Source of the DNA: Pseudooceanicola endophyticus
GTDB taxonomy: Bacteria; Pseudomonadota; Alphaproteobacteria; Rhodobacterales; Rhodobacteraceae
Assembly: GCF_018760365.1 (NCBI RefSeq)
Contig: NZ_JAHIAB010000007.1
Span: 124,001 to 188,000, forward strand
Length of the DNA: 64,000 nt
Direction of reading: 5' to 3'
A program made the position numbers and the translations under genes. Numbering within the stretch: the stretch's first letter is position 1; each line of letters opens with the position of its first letter. Under the pieces are notes generated by a model. The model ran no database searches and had not been told where the DNA came from. It saw only the letters and a list, made by a program, of their open reading frames with translations. Below, piece after piece: positions 7,881-16,563 of the stretch.

Positions 7881-10643
7881 ATGACTGAAACGATCACCCT
7901 GCCGGACGACCTGGTTCGTCCGGCACGGGACATTCTGGATCCCGTCGCGCTCCAGGCTGCCCTGGCCGAGGCCGCCGGCAAGGATCCCGCCGCCCCCGAG
8001 GCCCGCACCCGCATCGTCCAGGTCCTGTCCAGGGCCCGGGCCCATGGCGCGGGCGCCATCGCCGAGGCGCTTGGCGAACATCCCTTTGCCGCCCGCCCCA
8101 CCACCCGCGCCTTCACCTGGCTGACCGATTGCCTGATCCGCGCCGTGCTGGACCAGGCCCGCGCCGGACTTACCCCCGCGCAGCGCAAGGCGCTTGGCGA
8201 TTTCGCGGTCTGCGCCGTCGGCGGCTATGGCCGCGGCGAGATGGCGCCGCAATCCGATGTCGACCTGCTGTTCCTGTCCAAGGGCAAGATCTCTCCGGCG
8301 CTCGAGGCGCTGATCGAGGCGATGCTCTACATGCTGTGGGACCTGAAGCTGAAGGTCGGCCATTCCAGCCGCACTATCAGGGAATGCATCAAGCTGGGCG
8401 GCGAGGATTACACCATCCGCACCGCGCTGATGGAGAACCGCTACCTTGCCGGCAGCGAGGCCCTGGCCCAGGAGCTGAACACCCGGCTCTGGTCCGACCT
8501 CTTCAAGGGCACCGAGACCGACTTCATCGAGGCCAAGCTGAAGGAGCGCTACGAGCGTCACCGCAAGCAGGGCGGCCAGCGCTACGTGGTCGAACCCAAC
8601 GTGAAAGAGGGCAAGGGCGGCCTGCGCGACCTCCAGTCGCTCTACTGGATCGCCAAGTACGTCCATGCCGTGCAATCGGTGAAGGAGCTGGTGCAGCTAG
8701 GCGTCTTCACCCAGGAGGAATACGACCGCTTCCAGCAGGCCGAGGATTTCCTCTGGGCGGTGCGCTGCCATCTGCACCTGCTGGCAGGCCGTCCGATGGA
8801 CCAGCTGACCTTCGACATGCAGGTCCAGGTCGCCGAACGCATGGGCTACAAGGACCGTGGCGGGATGCGCGCGGTCGAGGTCTTCATGCAGGCCTATTTC
8901 CGCCACGCCAATGCCGTGGGCGAGCTGACGCGCATCTTCCTGGTGAAGATGGAAGACGCCCATGTGAAGAAGAACCCCAGCCTGACCAAGGTGCTGCGCC
9001 GCCGGCCTCGCAAGAACGACCTGTACCGGCTGGAGCACAACCGCCTCGACATTGCCGACGAAGAGGCCTTCTTCGCCGACAAGCTGAACATGCTGCGCAT
9101 CTTCGACGAGGCGCTGCGTTCGGGGATGCTGCTACACCCCGACGCGATGCGGCTGATCCACGCCAACCTGCACACCATTGACGACCGTATGCGCGAGAAC
9201 CCCGAGGCGGCGAAGATCTTCCTCGGCACGCTGCTCAAGCATGGCAACCCGGAACGCGCGCTGCGCCGGATGAACGAGCTGGGCCTGCTCTCGGCCTTCA
9301 TCCCCGAGTTCGAGCCCATCGTCGCGCTGATGCAGTTCAACATGTACCACCACTACACGGTGGACGAACATACGATCCAGGTGATCCGCAACCTGGCCCT
9401 GATCGAGCACGGCGACCTGGCCGAAGAGCTGCCCATCGCCTCCACCATCCTGAAGGAAGGGGTGAACCGGCGGGTGCTCTATGTCGCCATGCTGCTGCAC
9501 GACATCGGCAAGGGCCGCGAAGAGGATCACTCGGTCCTGGGCGCCAAGATCGCCCGCAAGGTGGCGCCGCGCCTCGGGCTGACGCCGGATGAATGCGACA
9601 CCGTGGAATGGCTGGTGCGCTATCACCTGCTGATGTCGGACATGGCGCAGAAGCGCGACATTGCCGATCCCCGCACCGTGCGCGACTTTGCCAAGGCGGT
9701 GCGCACCCGCGAACGGTTGGACCTGCTGACGGTGCTGACGGTCTGCGATATCCGCGGCGTCGGGCCGGACACCTGGAACAACTGGAAGGCGGCGCTGCTG
9801 CGCGGACTCTACAACCAGACCCGGCGCGCCATGGAAACCGGCCTGGAAGAGCTGAACCGCACCCATCGCGGCCGCGAGGCCCGCAAGAACCTGCGCGACC
9901 GCCTGACCGGCTGGAGCCGCACCGATCTGGACCGGGAGGTGAAGCGCCACTACCCGCCCTACTGGCAGGGTCTGCACGTGGATGCCCATGCCACCTTCGC
10001 CGAGATGCTGCGCGACCTGCCGGTGGATGAAATCCGCATCGACCTGCATCCCGACGAGGACCGCGCCGCGACCCGCGCCCTCTTCACCATGTCCGATCAC
10101 CCCGGCATCTTTGCCCGCCTGTCGGGTTCGCTGGCGCTGGTGGGAGCCAACGTGGTGGATGCGCGCACCTACACGACCAAGGACGGCTACGCCACCGCCG
10201 CCTTCTGGATCCAGGATTCCGAGGGCAAGCCCTACGAGGTCTCGCGCCTGCCGCGCATGACCCAGATGATCCACAAGATCCTCAAGGGCGAGCTGGTCGC
10301 GCGCGAGGCGATGCAGGACCGCGACAAGATCAAGAAGCGCGAACGTGCCTTCAAGGTCTCGACCTCGGTCGCCTTCGACAACGAGGGTTCGGAAATCTAC
10401 ACCATCATCGAGGTCGATACCCGCGACCGTCCGGGTCTGCTGTACGACCTGACGCGCACCATGGCCTCCAACAACGTCCAGCTCGCCTCGGCGGTGATTG
10501 CCACCTACGGCGAGCAGGTCGTCGATACCTTCTACGTGAAAGACATGTTCGGCCTGAAACTCTACTCCGAATCCAAGCAGAAATCGCTGGAACAGAAACT
10601 GCGTGACGCGATCACCGCAGGCCAGGAAAGGGCACGTTCTTGA
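7881..10643 (+). CDS. glnD: [Protein-PII] uridylyltransferase / uridylyl-removing enzyme
   Basis: Nitrogen sensor that uridylylates PII proteins when glutamine is low and removes UMP when it is high. It is 920 residues. The nucleotidyltransferase domain has GGYGRGEMAPQSDVDLLF at about 114-131; the HD hydrolase domain has LLHDIGKGREEDHS near 537-550; two ACT glutamine-binding domains lie at about 735-805 (DHPGIFARLSGSLALVGANV) and 835-905 (DRPGLLYDLTRTMASNNVQL). All four modules are intact. The last codon region overlaps the murJ start. Confidence 0.97.
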   Translation: MTETITLPDDLVRPARDILDPVALQAALAEAAGKDPAAPEARTRIVQVLSRARAHGAGAIAEALGEHPFAARPTTRAFTWLTDCLIRAVLDQARAGLTPAQRKALGDFAVCAVGGYGRGEMAPQSDVDLLFLSKGKISPALEALIEAMLYMLWDLKLKVGHSSRTIRECIKLGGEDYTIRTALMENRYLAGSEALAQELNTRLWSDLFKGTETDFIEAKLKERYERHRKQGGQRYVVEPNVKEGKGGLRDLQSLYWIAKYVHAVQSVKELVQLGVFTQEEYDRFQQAEDFLWAVRCHLHLLAGRPMDQLTFDMQVQVAERMGYKDRGGMRAVEVFMQAYFRHANAVGELTRIFLVKMEDAHVKKNPSLTKVLRRRPRKNDLYRLEHNRLDIADEEAFFADKLNMLRIFDEALRSGMLLHPDAMRLIHANLHTIDDRMRENPEAAKIFLGTLLKHGNPERALRRMNELGLLSAFIPEFEPIVALMQFNMYHHYTVDEHTIQVIRNLALIEHGDLAEELPIASTILKEGVNRRVLYVAMLLHDIGKGREEDHSVLGAKIARKVAPRLGLTPDECDTVEWLVRYHLLMSDMAQKRDIADPRTVRDFAKAVRTRERLDLLTVLTVCDIRGVGPDTWNNWKAALLRGLYNQTRRAMETGLEELNRTHRGREARKNLRDRLTGWSRTDLDREVKRHYPPYWQGLHVDAHATFAEMLRDLPVDEIRIDLHPDEDRAATRALFTMSDHPGIFARLSGSLALVGANVVDARTYTTKDGYATAAFWIQDSEGKPYEVSRLPRMTQMIHKILKGELVAREAMQDRDKIKKRERAFKVSTSVAFDNEGSEIYTIIEVDTRDRPGLLYDLTRTMASNNVQLASAVIATYGEQVVDTFYVKDMFGLKLYSESKQKSLEQKLRDAITAGQERARS

Positions 10644-12190
10644 CGCCCATCCGACTGGTCTCGGGCATCTTCACCGTCGGCATCTGGACCCTTCTCAGCC
10701 GTGTGCTGGGGCTGGCGCGGGATATCATCCTGCTGGCCACCCTCGGCACCGGCCCGGTCTACGAGGCCTTCGTGGTGGCCTTCCGCCTGCCCAACATGTT
10801 CCGCCGCTTCTTCGCGGAGGGCGCCTTCAACATGGCCTTCGTGCCGATCTTCTCGAAAAAGCTGGAATCCGGCGAGGGCGCGCGCCACTTCATGAACGAG
10901 GCCTTCTCGGGCCTCGCCACCATCCTGATCGGCCTGACCGTGCTGGCCCAGGTCTTCATGCCCTGGCTGATCCTGGCGCTGGCCTCGGGCTTCCAGGGAT
11001 CCGAGCAGTTTCCCCTGACCGTGGCCTTCGGGCGCATCGCCTTCCCCTACATCCTGTTCATCTCTCTGGCGGCGCTGCTGTCGGGGGTGCTGAATGCGGC
11101 CGGGCGCTTTGCCGCCGCCGCCGCCGCACCCGTGCTGCTGAACGTGCTGCTGGTGGGCGCCATGGCGCTGGCCGGACCGCTGGGGCTGAACCTGGGCTAC
11201 ACGCTGATCTGGATGATCCCGGTCGCCGGCGTGGCGCAGTTCACCCTGCTCTGGATCGCCGCCCATCGCGCGGGCTTTTCCCTGCGGCTGCGCCGCCCGC
11301 GCCTGAGCCCCGACATGAAGCGGCTGATCCGCATCGCCATTCCCGCAGCGCTGGCGGGGGGCGTGGTGCAGGTCAACCTGCTGGTGGGCCAGCAGGTCGC
11401 CAGCTACTTCGACCGCGCGGTCGGCTGGCTTTTCACCGCCGACCGGCTGTATCAGCTGCCGCTGGGCGTCGTCGGCATCGCCATCGGCGTGGTGCTGCTG
11501 CCCGACCTCTCGCGCCGCCTCAAGGCCGAGGACACCGAAGGATCGCGCAACGCCCTGTCGCGCGCGGGGGAACTGGCTCTGGCCCTGACCCTGCCCTGCG
11601 CCGTCGCGCTGATGGTCATCGCCCTGCCCATCGTCTCGGTCCTGTTCGAACGCGGCGCGGCGCGCCCCGAGGACAGCCGTGCCATCGCCCTGGCGGTCGC
11701 GGTCTACGGTGCGGGCCTGCCGGCCTTCGTGCTTCAGAAGGTGCTGCAACCGCTGTTCTTCGCCCGCGAGAACACCCGCAGCCCGTTCAACTATGCCCTG
11801 GTCGCCATGGCGGTGAACGCCCTCATCGCCATCGGTCTGGCGCCGGTGATCGGCTGGATCGCCCCCGCCATCGCCACCACCACCGCCGGCTGGGCCATGG
11901 TGGTGCTGCTGGCACGCGGCACCCGCCCGATGGGCGAGATCGCGCGGTTCGACGACCGCTTCCGCCGCCGCGCCCCGCGCATCCTTGCCACCGCGCTGAT
12001 CATGGGCGCCGCGCTGATCCCGGCCCGGATGCTGCTGCACGGCTGGCTGCACAGCGATTTCATCCGTTATCCGGCGCTGATCGTGCTGATCGGCTGGGGC
12101 TGCCTGGTCTACTTTGCCGTCGGCCCGCGCATCGGCGCCTTCACGCTGGCGGACTTCACCGGCGCGCTGCGACGCAGGGGAAAGCGCTGA
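10640..12190 (+). CDS. murJ: Lipid II flippase MurJ
   Basis: Inner-membrane protein that flips lipid II for peptidoglycan synthesis. It is 516 residues with about 14 hydrophobic helices. The N-terminal family signature LLSRVLGLARDIILLATLGTG is followed by FRLPNMFRRFFAEGAFNMAF, containing the conserved central arginines. The start is an uncommon TTG at 10640 that overlaps the glnD stop (TTGA), which implies translational coupling. A glnD-murJ neighbourhood is common in alphaproteobacteria. Confidence 0.95.
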   Translation: MTPIRLVSGIFTVGIWTLLSRVLGLARDIILLATLGTGPVYEAFVVAFRLPNMFRRFFAEGAFNMAFVPIFSKKLESGEGARHFMNEAFSGLATILIGLTVLAQVFMPWLILALASGFQGSEQFPLTVAFGRIAFPYILFISLAALLSGVLNAAGRFAAAAAAPVLLNVLLVGAMALAGPLGLNLGYTLIWMIPVAGVAQFTLLWIAAHRAGFSLRLRRPRLSPDMKRLIRIAIPAALAGGVVQVNLLVGQQVASYFDRAVGWLFTADRLYQLPLGVVGIAIGVVLLPDLSRRLKAEDTEGSRNALSRAGELALALTLPCAVALMVIALPIVSVLFERGAARPEDSRAIALAVAVYGAGLPAFVLQKVLQPLFFARENTRSPFNYALVAMAVNALIAIGLAPVIGWIAPAIATTTAGWAMVVLLARGTRPMGEIARFDDRFRRRAPRILATALIMGAALIPARMLLHGWLHSDFIRYPALIVLIGWGCLVYFAVGPRIGAFTLADFTGALRRRGKR

Positions 12191-12249
12191 ACCTTTCGTG
12201 AGGTGGCGGCGTTGACCTAGCGATCCGTCACCTCCCAAGGGGTCTCAGA

Positions 12250-13773
12250 ATGCCGAAAGACAAGGACTTGTTCCCCAAGCTCGACCTGTTGGTAACAGCG
12301 GCCGAGATGTTTCCCGCACTGGAGCGCCTGTGCCTGGAGGCCCGGGAAGAGGTGCTGATGTCGTTCCGCATCCTCGATCCGCTGACGCCGTTGCGCAGCC
12401 CCGAGGCGCTGGCCCTGGGCCTGACCAACTGGGGCCAGCTGCTGGGCCATGTCGCCGGGCGCGGCGTGGTGCTGCGGCTGCTGATCTCGGATTTCGACCC
12501 GCTTTTCGCCGCGGAACTGCACCGCAATGCCTGGATGAACGCCCGCGGCTTCGCCACCGAGCTGGGCGAGGCCGCGCAGATCCTGTGCGCCCAGCACGAG
12601 GCCACCGCCGCGCCGCTCTGGAAGACCGTGTTCCGCCCCAAGGTGCGCCAGCTTCAGGCCCAGCTTGCGCGCTATGCCCCCGCGCATCTGACCCCGCCCC
12701 AGCATCAGGCCCTGGCCGGAGAGATGACCATCCGCCCGGCCTCCCTGCACCAGAAATTCGCCGTCGCCGATGCCGAGCATGTCATCTGCGGAGGCATCGA
12801 CATCAACCAGCGCCGCTGGGACGATGCCGACCACCAGCGCCGCGCCGAGGACACCTGGCACGACGTCTCGGTCGCCGTCTCGGGGCGGGTGGGCGAGGAT
12901 CTGCGCCACCATTTCGCCGAATGCTGGGACCGCGCGATGCAATCCGGCGCCGCTTCCTTCGGAGCCGAGCCCACCGCCGTGGCCGAGACCCGCGCGGTGA
13001 TCGACAAGCTGCCGCCCTCGGGCGGGCCGCGCCTGCTGCGCACCCTGTCGCGGGCGCGGGGCGGGATGCTGCACCTGGGTCCCGAGCCCGACATCTGCGA
13101 ACACGAGGAGGCCCACCTGGCCGCCTTCGAGACCGCGCAGGAGATGATCTATCTTGAGACCCAGTTCTTCCGCCACCTGCCGCTGGCGCGCACGCTGGCC
13201 GCCCAGGCCCGCCGCGCCCCCGACCTTCAGGTCGTGCTGGTGCTGCCCACGGAACCCGAGCGGCAGATCTTCGACGGCCATTCCGGCATCGACGTGCGCC
13301 ATGCCCAGGCGCTGCAACTGCGCTGCCTGACGCTGCTGAAACGCGCCCTCGGGGATCGCATCGCCATCGTCTCTCCGGCGCAGCCGCGCCCGGCGCCGCG
13401 CCACACACCGATGCCGCTGCACGGCGCCGGCATCGTCTACCTTCATTCCAAGGTGACGCTGGTCGATGACCGGCTGGGCATCATCGGCTCGGCCAACCTC
13501 AACGGGCGCTCGATGCGGTGGGACACCGAGGCCTCGCTCCAGTTCCACGAACCCGAAGAGATCCTGTCGATGCGCGAGCGGCTGATGCGGCACTGGCTGC
13601 GCGCCCGGATCGGAGAGATCGACACCACCCGCGCCAGCGACTGGATGCGGCTGGCCCGCGAAGAGGCCGCCCGCCCCCCCGAGGCCCGCAGCATCTACCT
13701 GCTGCCCTGGCCCGAGGCCCGCAACCGCCGCTTTGCCCGGGCCTTCCCGCTGCTGCCCGCCGACATGTTCTGA
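12250..13773 (+). CDS. Phospholipase D-like (two-HKD) protein
   Basis: 507 residues with both HKD catalytic motifs: HQKFAVAD at 167-174 followed by GGIDINQR, and HSKVTLVD at 399-406 followed by IIGSANLNGRS. Enzymes of this superfamily hydrolyse or transfer phosphatidyl groups (phospholipase D, cardiolipin synthase). No transmembrane helix or signal peptide is evident, unlike classical cardiolipin synthases, so it is more likely a cytosolic or peripheral phospholipase. AAGGGG precedes the ATG. Substrate unknown. Confidence 0.82.
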   Translation: MPKDKDLFPKLDLLVTAAEMFPALERLCLEAREEVLMSFRILDPLTPLRSPEALALGLTNWGQLLGHVAGRGVVLRLLISDFDPLFAAELHRNAWMNARGFATELGEAAQILCAQHEATAAPLWKTVFRPKVRQLQAQLARYAPAHLTPPQHQALAGEMTIRPASLHQKFAVADAEHVICGGIDINQRRWDDADHQRRAEDTWHDVSVAVSGRVGEDLRHHFAECWDRAMQSGAASFGAEPTAVAETRAVIDKLPPSGGPRLLRTLSRARGGMLHLGPEPDICEHEEAHLAAFETAQEMIYLETQFFRHLPLARTLAAQARRAPDLQVVLVLPTEPERQIFDGHSGIDVRHAQALQLRCLTLLKRALGDRIAIVSPAQPRPAPRHTPMPLHGAGIVYLHSKVTLVDDRLGIIGSANLNGRSMRWDTEASLQFHEPEEILSMRERLMRHWLRARIGEIDTTRASDWMRLAREEAARPPEARSIYLLPWPEARNRRFARAFPLLPADMF

Positions 13774-13782
13774 CGGCGCGCC

Positions 13783-14478
13783 TCAGCGCCGTTGCAGGCG
13801 GGCGCGCAGCCGGGCGAAGCCACCGGGCAACAGCAGCGGCGACAGGGCGAAGCCGGTGACAAAACCCGAGAGTTCTGCCACCCAGCCCATGCCGACCTCG
13901 AAGAAGATGCCGAACAGCAGCTGCAGGCCCATCAGCACGCCAATCAGCCGGAAGGCCGCGATGGCGCGTTCGCCGACCCGCTGGTAGGTGACCCACAGGA
14001 TGTAGCTGTAGGCGCCGATCAGGCCGTAGGTCGGCGGATAGGCCCCGTAGAGCGGCTGGGTCGGCGGCGCCACCAGGCCGAAGATCAGCGCCCCGACGAT
14101 GGCGGAGACGAAGAAGATCACCAGCAGCGCCACCGGCTTCATGATCTCTCCGACGAACTTGCCGAGCGCCAGCATCATCACCCCGGCAATCACCGCCTGG
14201 GTGAAGCTGCCGTGGATGAAGGGATAGCTGACGAAGCGCACCAGCACCCGGGGATCGAAATCGTGGCTCTGCGCCAGATAATCGAGGAAGGCCGGGAAGA
14301 AGGCATAATCCTGAAGCGCGCTCAGCCGCCAGCCCACGGCCGAAGGCCCCCCCACCAGCCCGGCCTTGCCGAGCGAAAAGATCCCCTCGATCCCGATGAT
14401 GGCGATGAACAGCAGGACCACGACGGGCGGCACCGGGTTGACGGGGTGCTCTGGGCGCCGCTGGAAGGGGTCGTTCAT
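13783..14478 (-). CDS. Rhomboid-like membrane protein lacking catalytic residues
   Basis: 231 residues, about six transmembrane helices. The overall rhomboid layout is kept: a conserved H in YPFIHGSF (residue 89), helices containing LALGKFVGE, and a YGLIGAYSY helix. The serine motif GxSG reads GAYP at 145-148, with Tyr where the nucleophile belongs. The helix-6 histidine motif (AH..GF) reads AELSGF at 201-206, with Glu for His. So by sequence it cannot be a Ser-His protease; I infer a pseudoprotease, perhaps a membrane-protein chaperone or trafficking factor. Start is the ATG at 14478, preceded by AAAGGA. It is divergent from trpS. Confidence 0.75.
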   Translation of the reverse strand: MNDPFQRRPEHPVNPVPPVVVLLFIAIIGIEGIFSLGKAGLVGGPSAVGWRLSALQDYAFFPAFLDYLAQSHDFDPRVLVRFVSYPFIHGSFTQAVIAGVMMLALGKFVGEIMKPVALLVIFFVSAIVGALIFGLVAPPTQPLYGAYPPTYGLIGAYSYILWVTYQRVGERAIAAFRLIGVLMGLQLLFGIFFEVGMGWVAELSGFVTGFALSPLLLPGGFARLRARLQRR

Positions 14479-14528
14479 GGGCTGTCCTTTCGATGCCATC
14501 TGGGGGCCACCTGTGGCCAGGGCCGCGG

Positions 14529-14557
14529 TTGACGCCCCCCGGAGGCATGGGTAAGCC
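14529..14557 (+). promoter_or_regulatory. Candidate trpS promoter
   Basis: TTGACG at 14529-14534, a 17-base spacer, then TAAGCC at 14552-14557. The -35 is strong and the -10 weak, as is common in this group. A perfect short palindrome GGCCAC-CT-GTGGCC lies upstream at 14505-14518. Confidence 0.4.
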
Positions 14558-14602
14558 AGCTCAGACGGAATTTCCAGACGAAGCCCAGCAGGAGCGGGAC
14601 AT

Positions 14603-15652
14603 ATGTCCGACGTGACCGACCAAAGCAAAAGCACCTTCCAGCCTCGCGTGTTCTCGGGGATCCAGCCCTCCGGTGGCCTGACCCTTGGCAACTACCTCGG
14701 CGCCATGCGCCGTTTCGTGGACTGGCAGGAGCGCGGGCTGAAGGAGGGCTTCGAGACGATCTTCTGCATGGTCGATCAGCACGCGATCACCGTCTGGCAG
14801 GACCCCGAGGCGCTGCGCCGGCAGACCCGGGAACTGGCGGCAGGCTACATCGCCTCGGGCCTCGACCCGTCGAAGTCGATCCTGTTCAACCAAAGCCAGG
14901 TGCCCGAGCACGCGCAGCTGGCCTGGATCTTCAACTGCGTCGCCCGCATGGGCTGGATGCAGCGGATGACCCAGTGGAAGGACAAGGCGGGCAAGAACAC
15001 CCAGAACGCCTCTCTCGGCCTGTTTGCCTACCCTGCCCTGATGGCCGCCGACATCCTGGTCTACCACGCCACCCATATCCCGGTGGGCGAGGACCAGAAA
15101 CAGCACGTCGAGCTGACCCGCGACATCGCCGCGAAGTTCAATCACGACTACAAGACCGAGTTCTTCCCGATCACCGAACCGGTGATCGAGGGCGCCGCGA
15201 CCCGCGTCATGTCGCTGCGCGACGGCTCCAAGAAGATGTCCAAGTCCGATCCTTCGGACATGGCGCGCATCAACATGACCGATGATGCCGATGCCATCGC
15301 CAGCAAGATCCGCAAGGCGCGCACCGACCCCGATGCCCTGCCCTCCGAAGTTGCGGGCCTGGCCGAACGCCCCGAGGCGAAGAACCTGGTCAACATCTAT
15401 GCCGCCCTGGCGGACATGAGCATGGAACAGGTGCTGGGCGATTTCGGCGGCAAGCAGTTCTCGGAGTTCAAGCCGGCGCTGGCCGATCTGGCCGTCGCGA
15501 AACTCTCGCCCATCTCGACCGAGATGGCGCGCCTGATGACCCAGCCCGACGAGATCGACGCGATCATCGGCAAGGGCGCCCTGAAGGCCCGCGAGATCGC
15601 CGAGCCGATCCTGAAGAAGACCTATGACATCGTCGGCATGATCCGCAGCTGA
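14603..15652 (+). CDS. trpS: Tryptophanyl-tRNA synthetase
   Basis: Class I aminoacyl-tRNA synthetase charging tRNA-Trp; 349 residues. The N-terminal signature [20 protein letters not shown] carries the HIGH-equivalent TLGN, and KMSKS is at residues 211-215. The tail [15 protein letters not shown] is typical. GGAGCGGGACAT precedes the start. A terminator hairpin follows at 15675-15708. Confidence 0.96.
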   Translation: MSDVTDQSKSTFQPRVFSGIQPSGGLTLGNYLGAMRRFVDWQERGLKEGFETIFCMVDQHAITVWQDPEALRRQTRELAAGYIASGLDPSKSILFNQSQVPEHAQLAWIFNCVARMGWMQRMTQWKDKAGKNTQNASLGLFAYPALMAADILVYHATHIPVGEDQKQHVELTRDIAAKFNHDYKTEFFPITEPVIEGAATRVMSLRDGSKKMSKSDPSDMARINMTDDADAIASKIRKARTDPDALPSEVAGLAERPEAKNLVNIYAALADMSMEQVLGDFGGKQFSEFKPALADLAVAKLSPISTEMARLMTQPDEIDAIIGKGALKAREIAEPILKKTYDIVGMIRS

Positions 15653-15674
15653 TCCCGACCGATGGCGAAAACAG

Positions 15675-15708
15675 GGGGCGGTGCCGGCAACGGCGCCGCC
15701 CCTTTCGC
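15675..15708 (+). terminator. Terminator-like hairpin after trpS
   Basis: GGGGCGGTGCC (15675-15685) pairs with GGCGCCGCCCC (15692-15702), with one G-U pair, and is followed by TTTCGC. The U-run is short. Confidence 0.5.
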
Positions 15709-15796
15709 ATCCCCGCACAGCCCCCGTGCGACCGGCGGGCTTTCTGCACCGCCCGACAGCGGCGTAAATGGAACCAGCACAGCGCGGGAGGTTTCC

Positions 15797-16279
15797 ATGA
15801 TCAAGCCCATCAACCCAGGCGTCCGCCTCGGCCATGTCCACCTGAAGGTGGCCGACCTTGACCGGGCCATCGATTTCTATTCCGGCATCCTCGGGCTGAC
15901 GGTGACGCAGCGCTACGGGCGCGCCGCCGCCTTCCTTTCGGCGGGGGGCTATCACCATCATATCGGGCTGAACACCTGGGAAAGCCGGGATGGCGAACCG
16001 CCCGCCAAGGGCACGACCGGCCTTTACCACCTGGCGCTGCTCTATCCTGACCGCGCCAGCCTGGCGGATGCGCTGCGCCGGCTGGAGGAGGCCGGCGTGA
16101 CCATCGACGCCGCCTACGACCATGGCGTCAGCGAGGCGATCTACCTGAACGATCCGGACGGCAACGGGGTCGAACTCTATTACGACCGCCCAGAGGACCA
16201 GTGGCCGCGCCAGCCCGACGGCCAGCTGGCCATGTACAGCGCCCCTATGGAGCTGGAGAGCCTGCGCAACACACGCTAA
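15797..16279 (+). CDS. VOC/glyoxalase family protein
   Basis: 160 residues, two beta-alpha-beta-beta-beta repeats of the vicinal-oxygen-chelate fold. The first opens with LGHVHLKVADLDRAIDFYSGILGLTV. The C-terminal half has EAIYLNDPDGNGVELYYDRP, with the conserved metal-ligand Glu in VELYY. Length and motifs fit catechol-2,3-dioxygenase-like or glyoxalase-like dioxygenases; the substrate cannot be told from sequence. GGGAGGT precedes the ATG. Confidence 0.75.
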   Translation: MIKPINPGVRLGHVHLKVADLDRAIDFYSGILGLTVTQRYGRAAAFLSAGGYHHHIGLNTWESRDGEPPAKGTTGLYHLALLYPDRASLADALRRLEEAGVTIDAAYDHGVSEAIYLNDPDGNGVELYYDRPEDQWPRQPDGQLAMYSAPMELESLRNTR

Positions 16280-16563
16280 GCGCGATCCGATGCCGAAGTT
16301 GTGAGCGCCATCATGATCACATCACCTTCCGCGCATGATTTTCGCGATGACGTTGGGAAAGGGTCATGGAACGGATTCAATTCCCATGCATTCTATCCTC
16401 ATACAGCGGGCCAACGCTGGCCGCGGCCCGCTCTTTACCCCCCAAGGGCTTTTCATTACCAAGCACCCCCGGTCTTCGGACCGGGGGTTTTTCCGTCGCG
16501 GCGCCCTTCCGCTTCCCCAAGGGTTGGCCTATCCCTTGGCCCTGAACCGCAGGAGTTTTGAAC
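16280..16563 (+). promoter_or_regulatory. Leader region of ilvE with possible attenuator
   Basis: A 284-base gap without a recognised gene. It holds a short ORF from ATG 16386 beginning MHSILIQRAN, with six Ile/Leu codons in its first 25 including a rare ATA. A GC-rich hairpin follows (16405-16412 with 16425-16432), then a textbook intrinsic terminator (separate entry) about 70 bases before ilvE. Branched-chain codons before a terminator and a branched-chain aminotransferase gene suggest translation-controlled attenuation. A stand-alone small RNA ending at this terminator is the alternative. Confidence 0.45.
16466..16492 (+). terminator. Intrinsic terminator upstream of ilvE
   Basis: CCCCCGGTC (16466-16474) and GACCGGGGG (16479-16487) form a perfect 9-bp stem closed by a C(UUCG)G tetraloop, followed by TTTTT at 16488-16492. 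It ends whatever is transcribed from the VOC gene side, or acts as an attenuator for ilvE. Confidence 0.85.
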
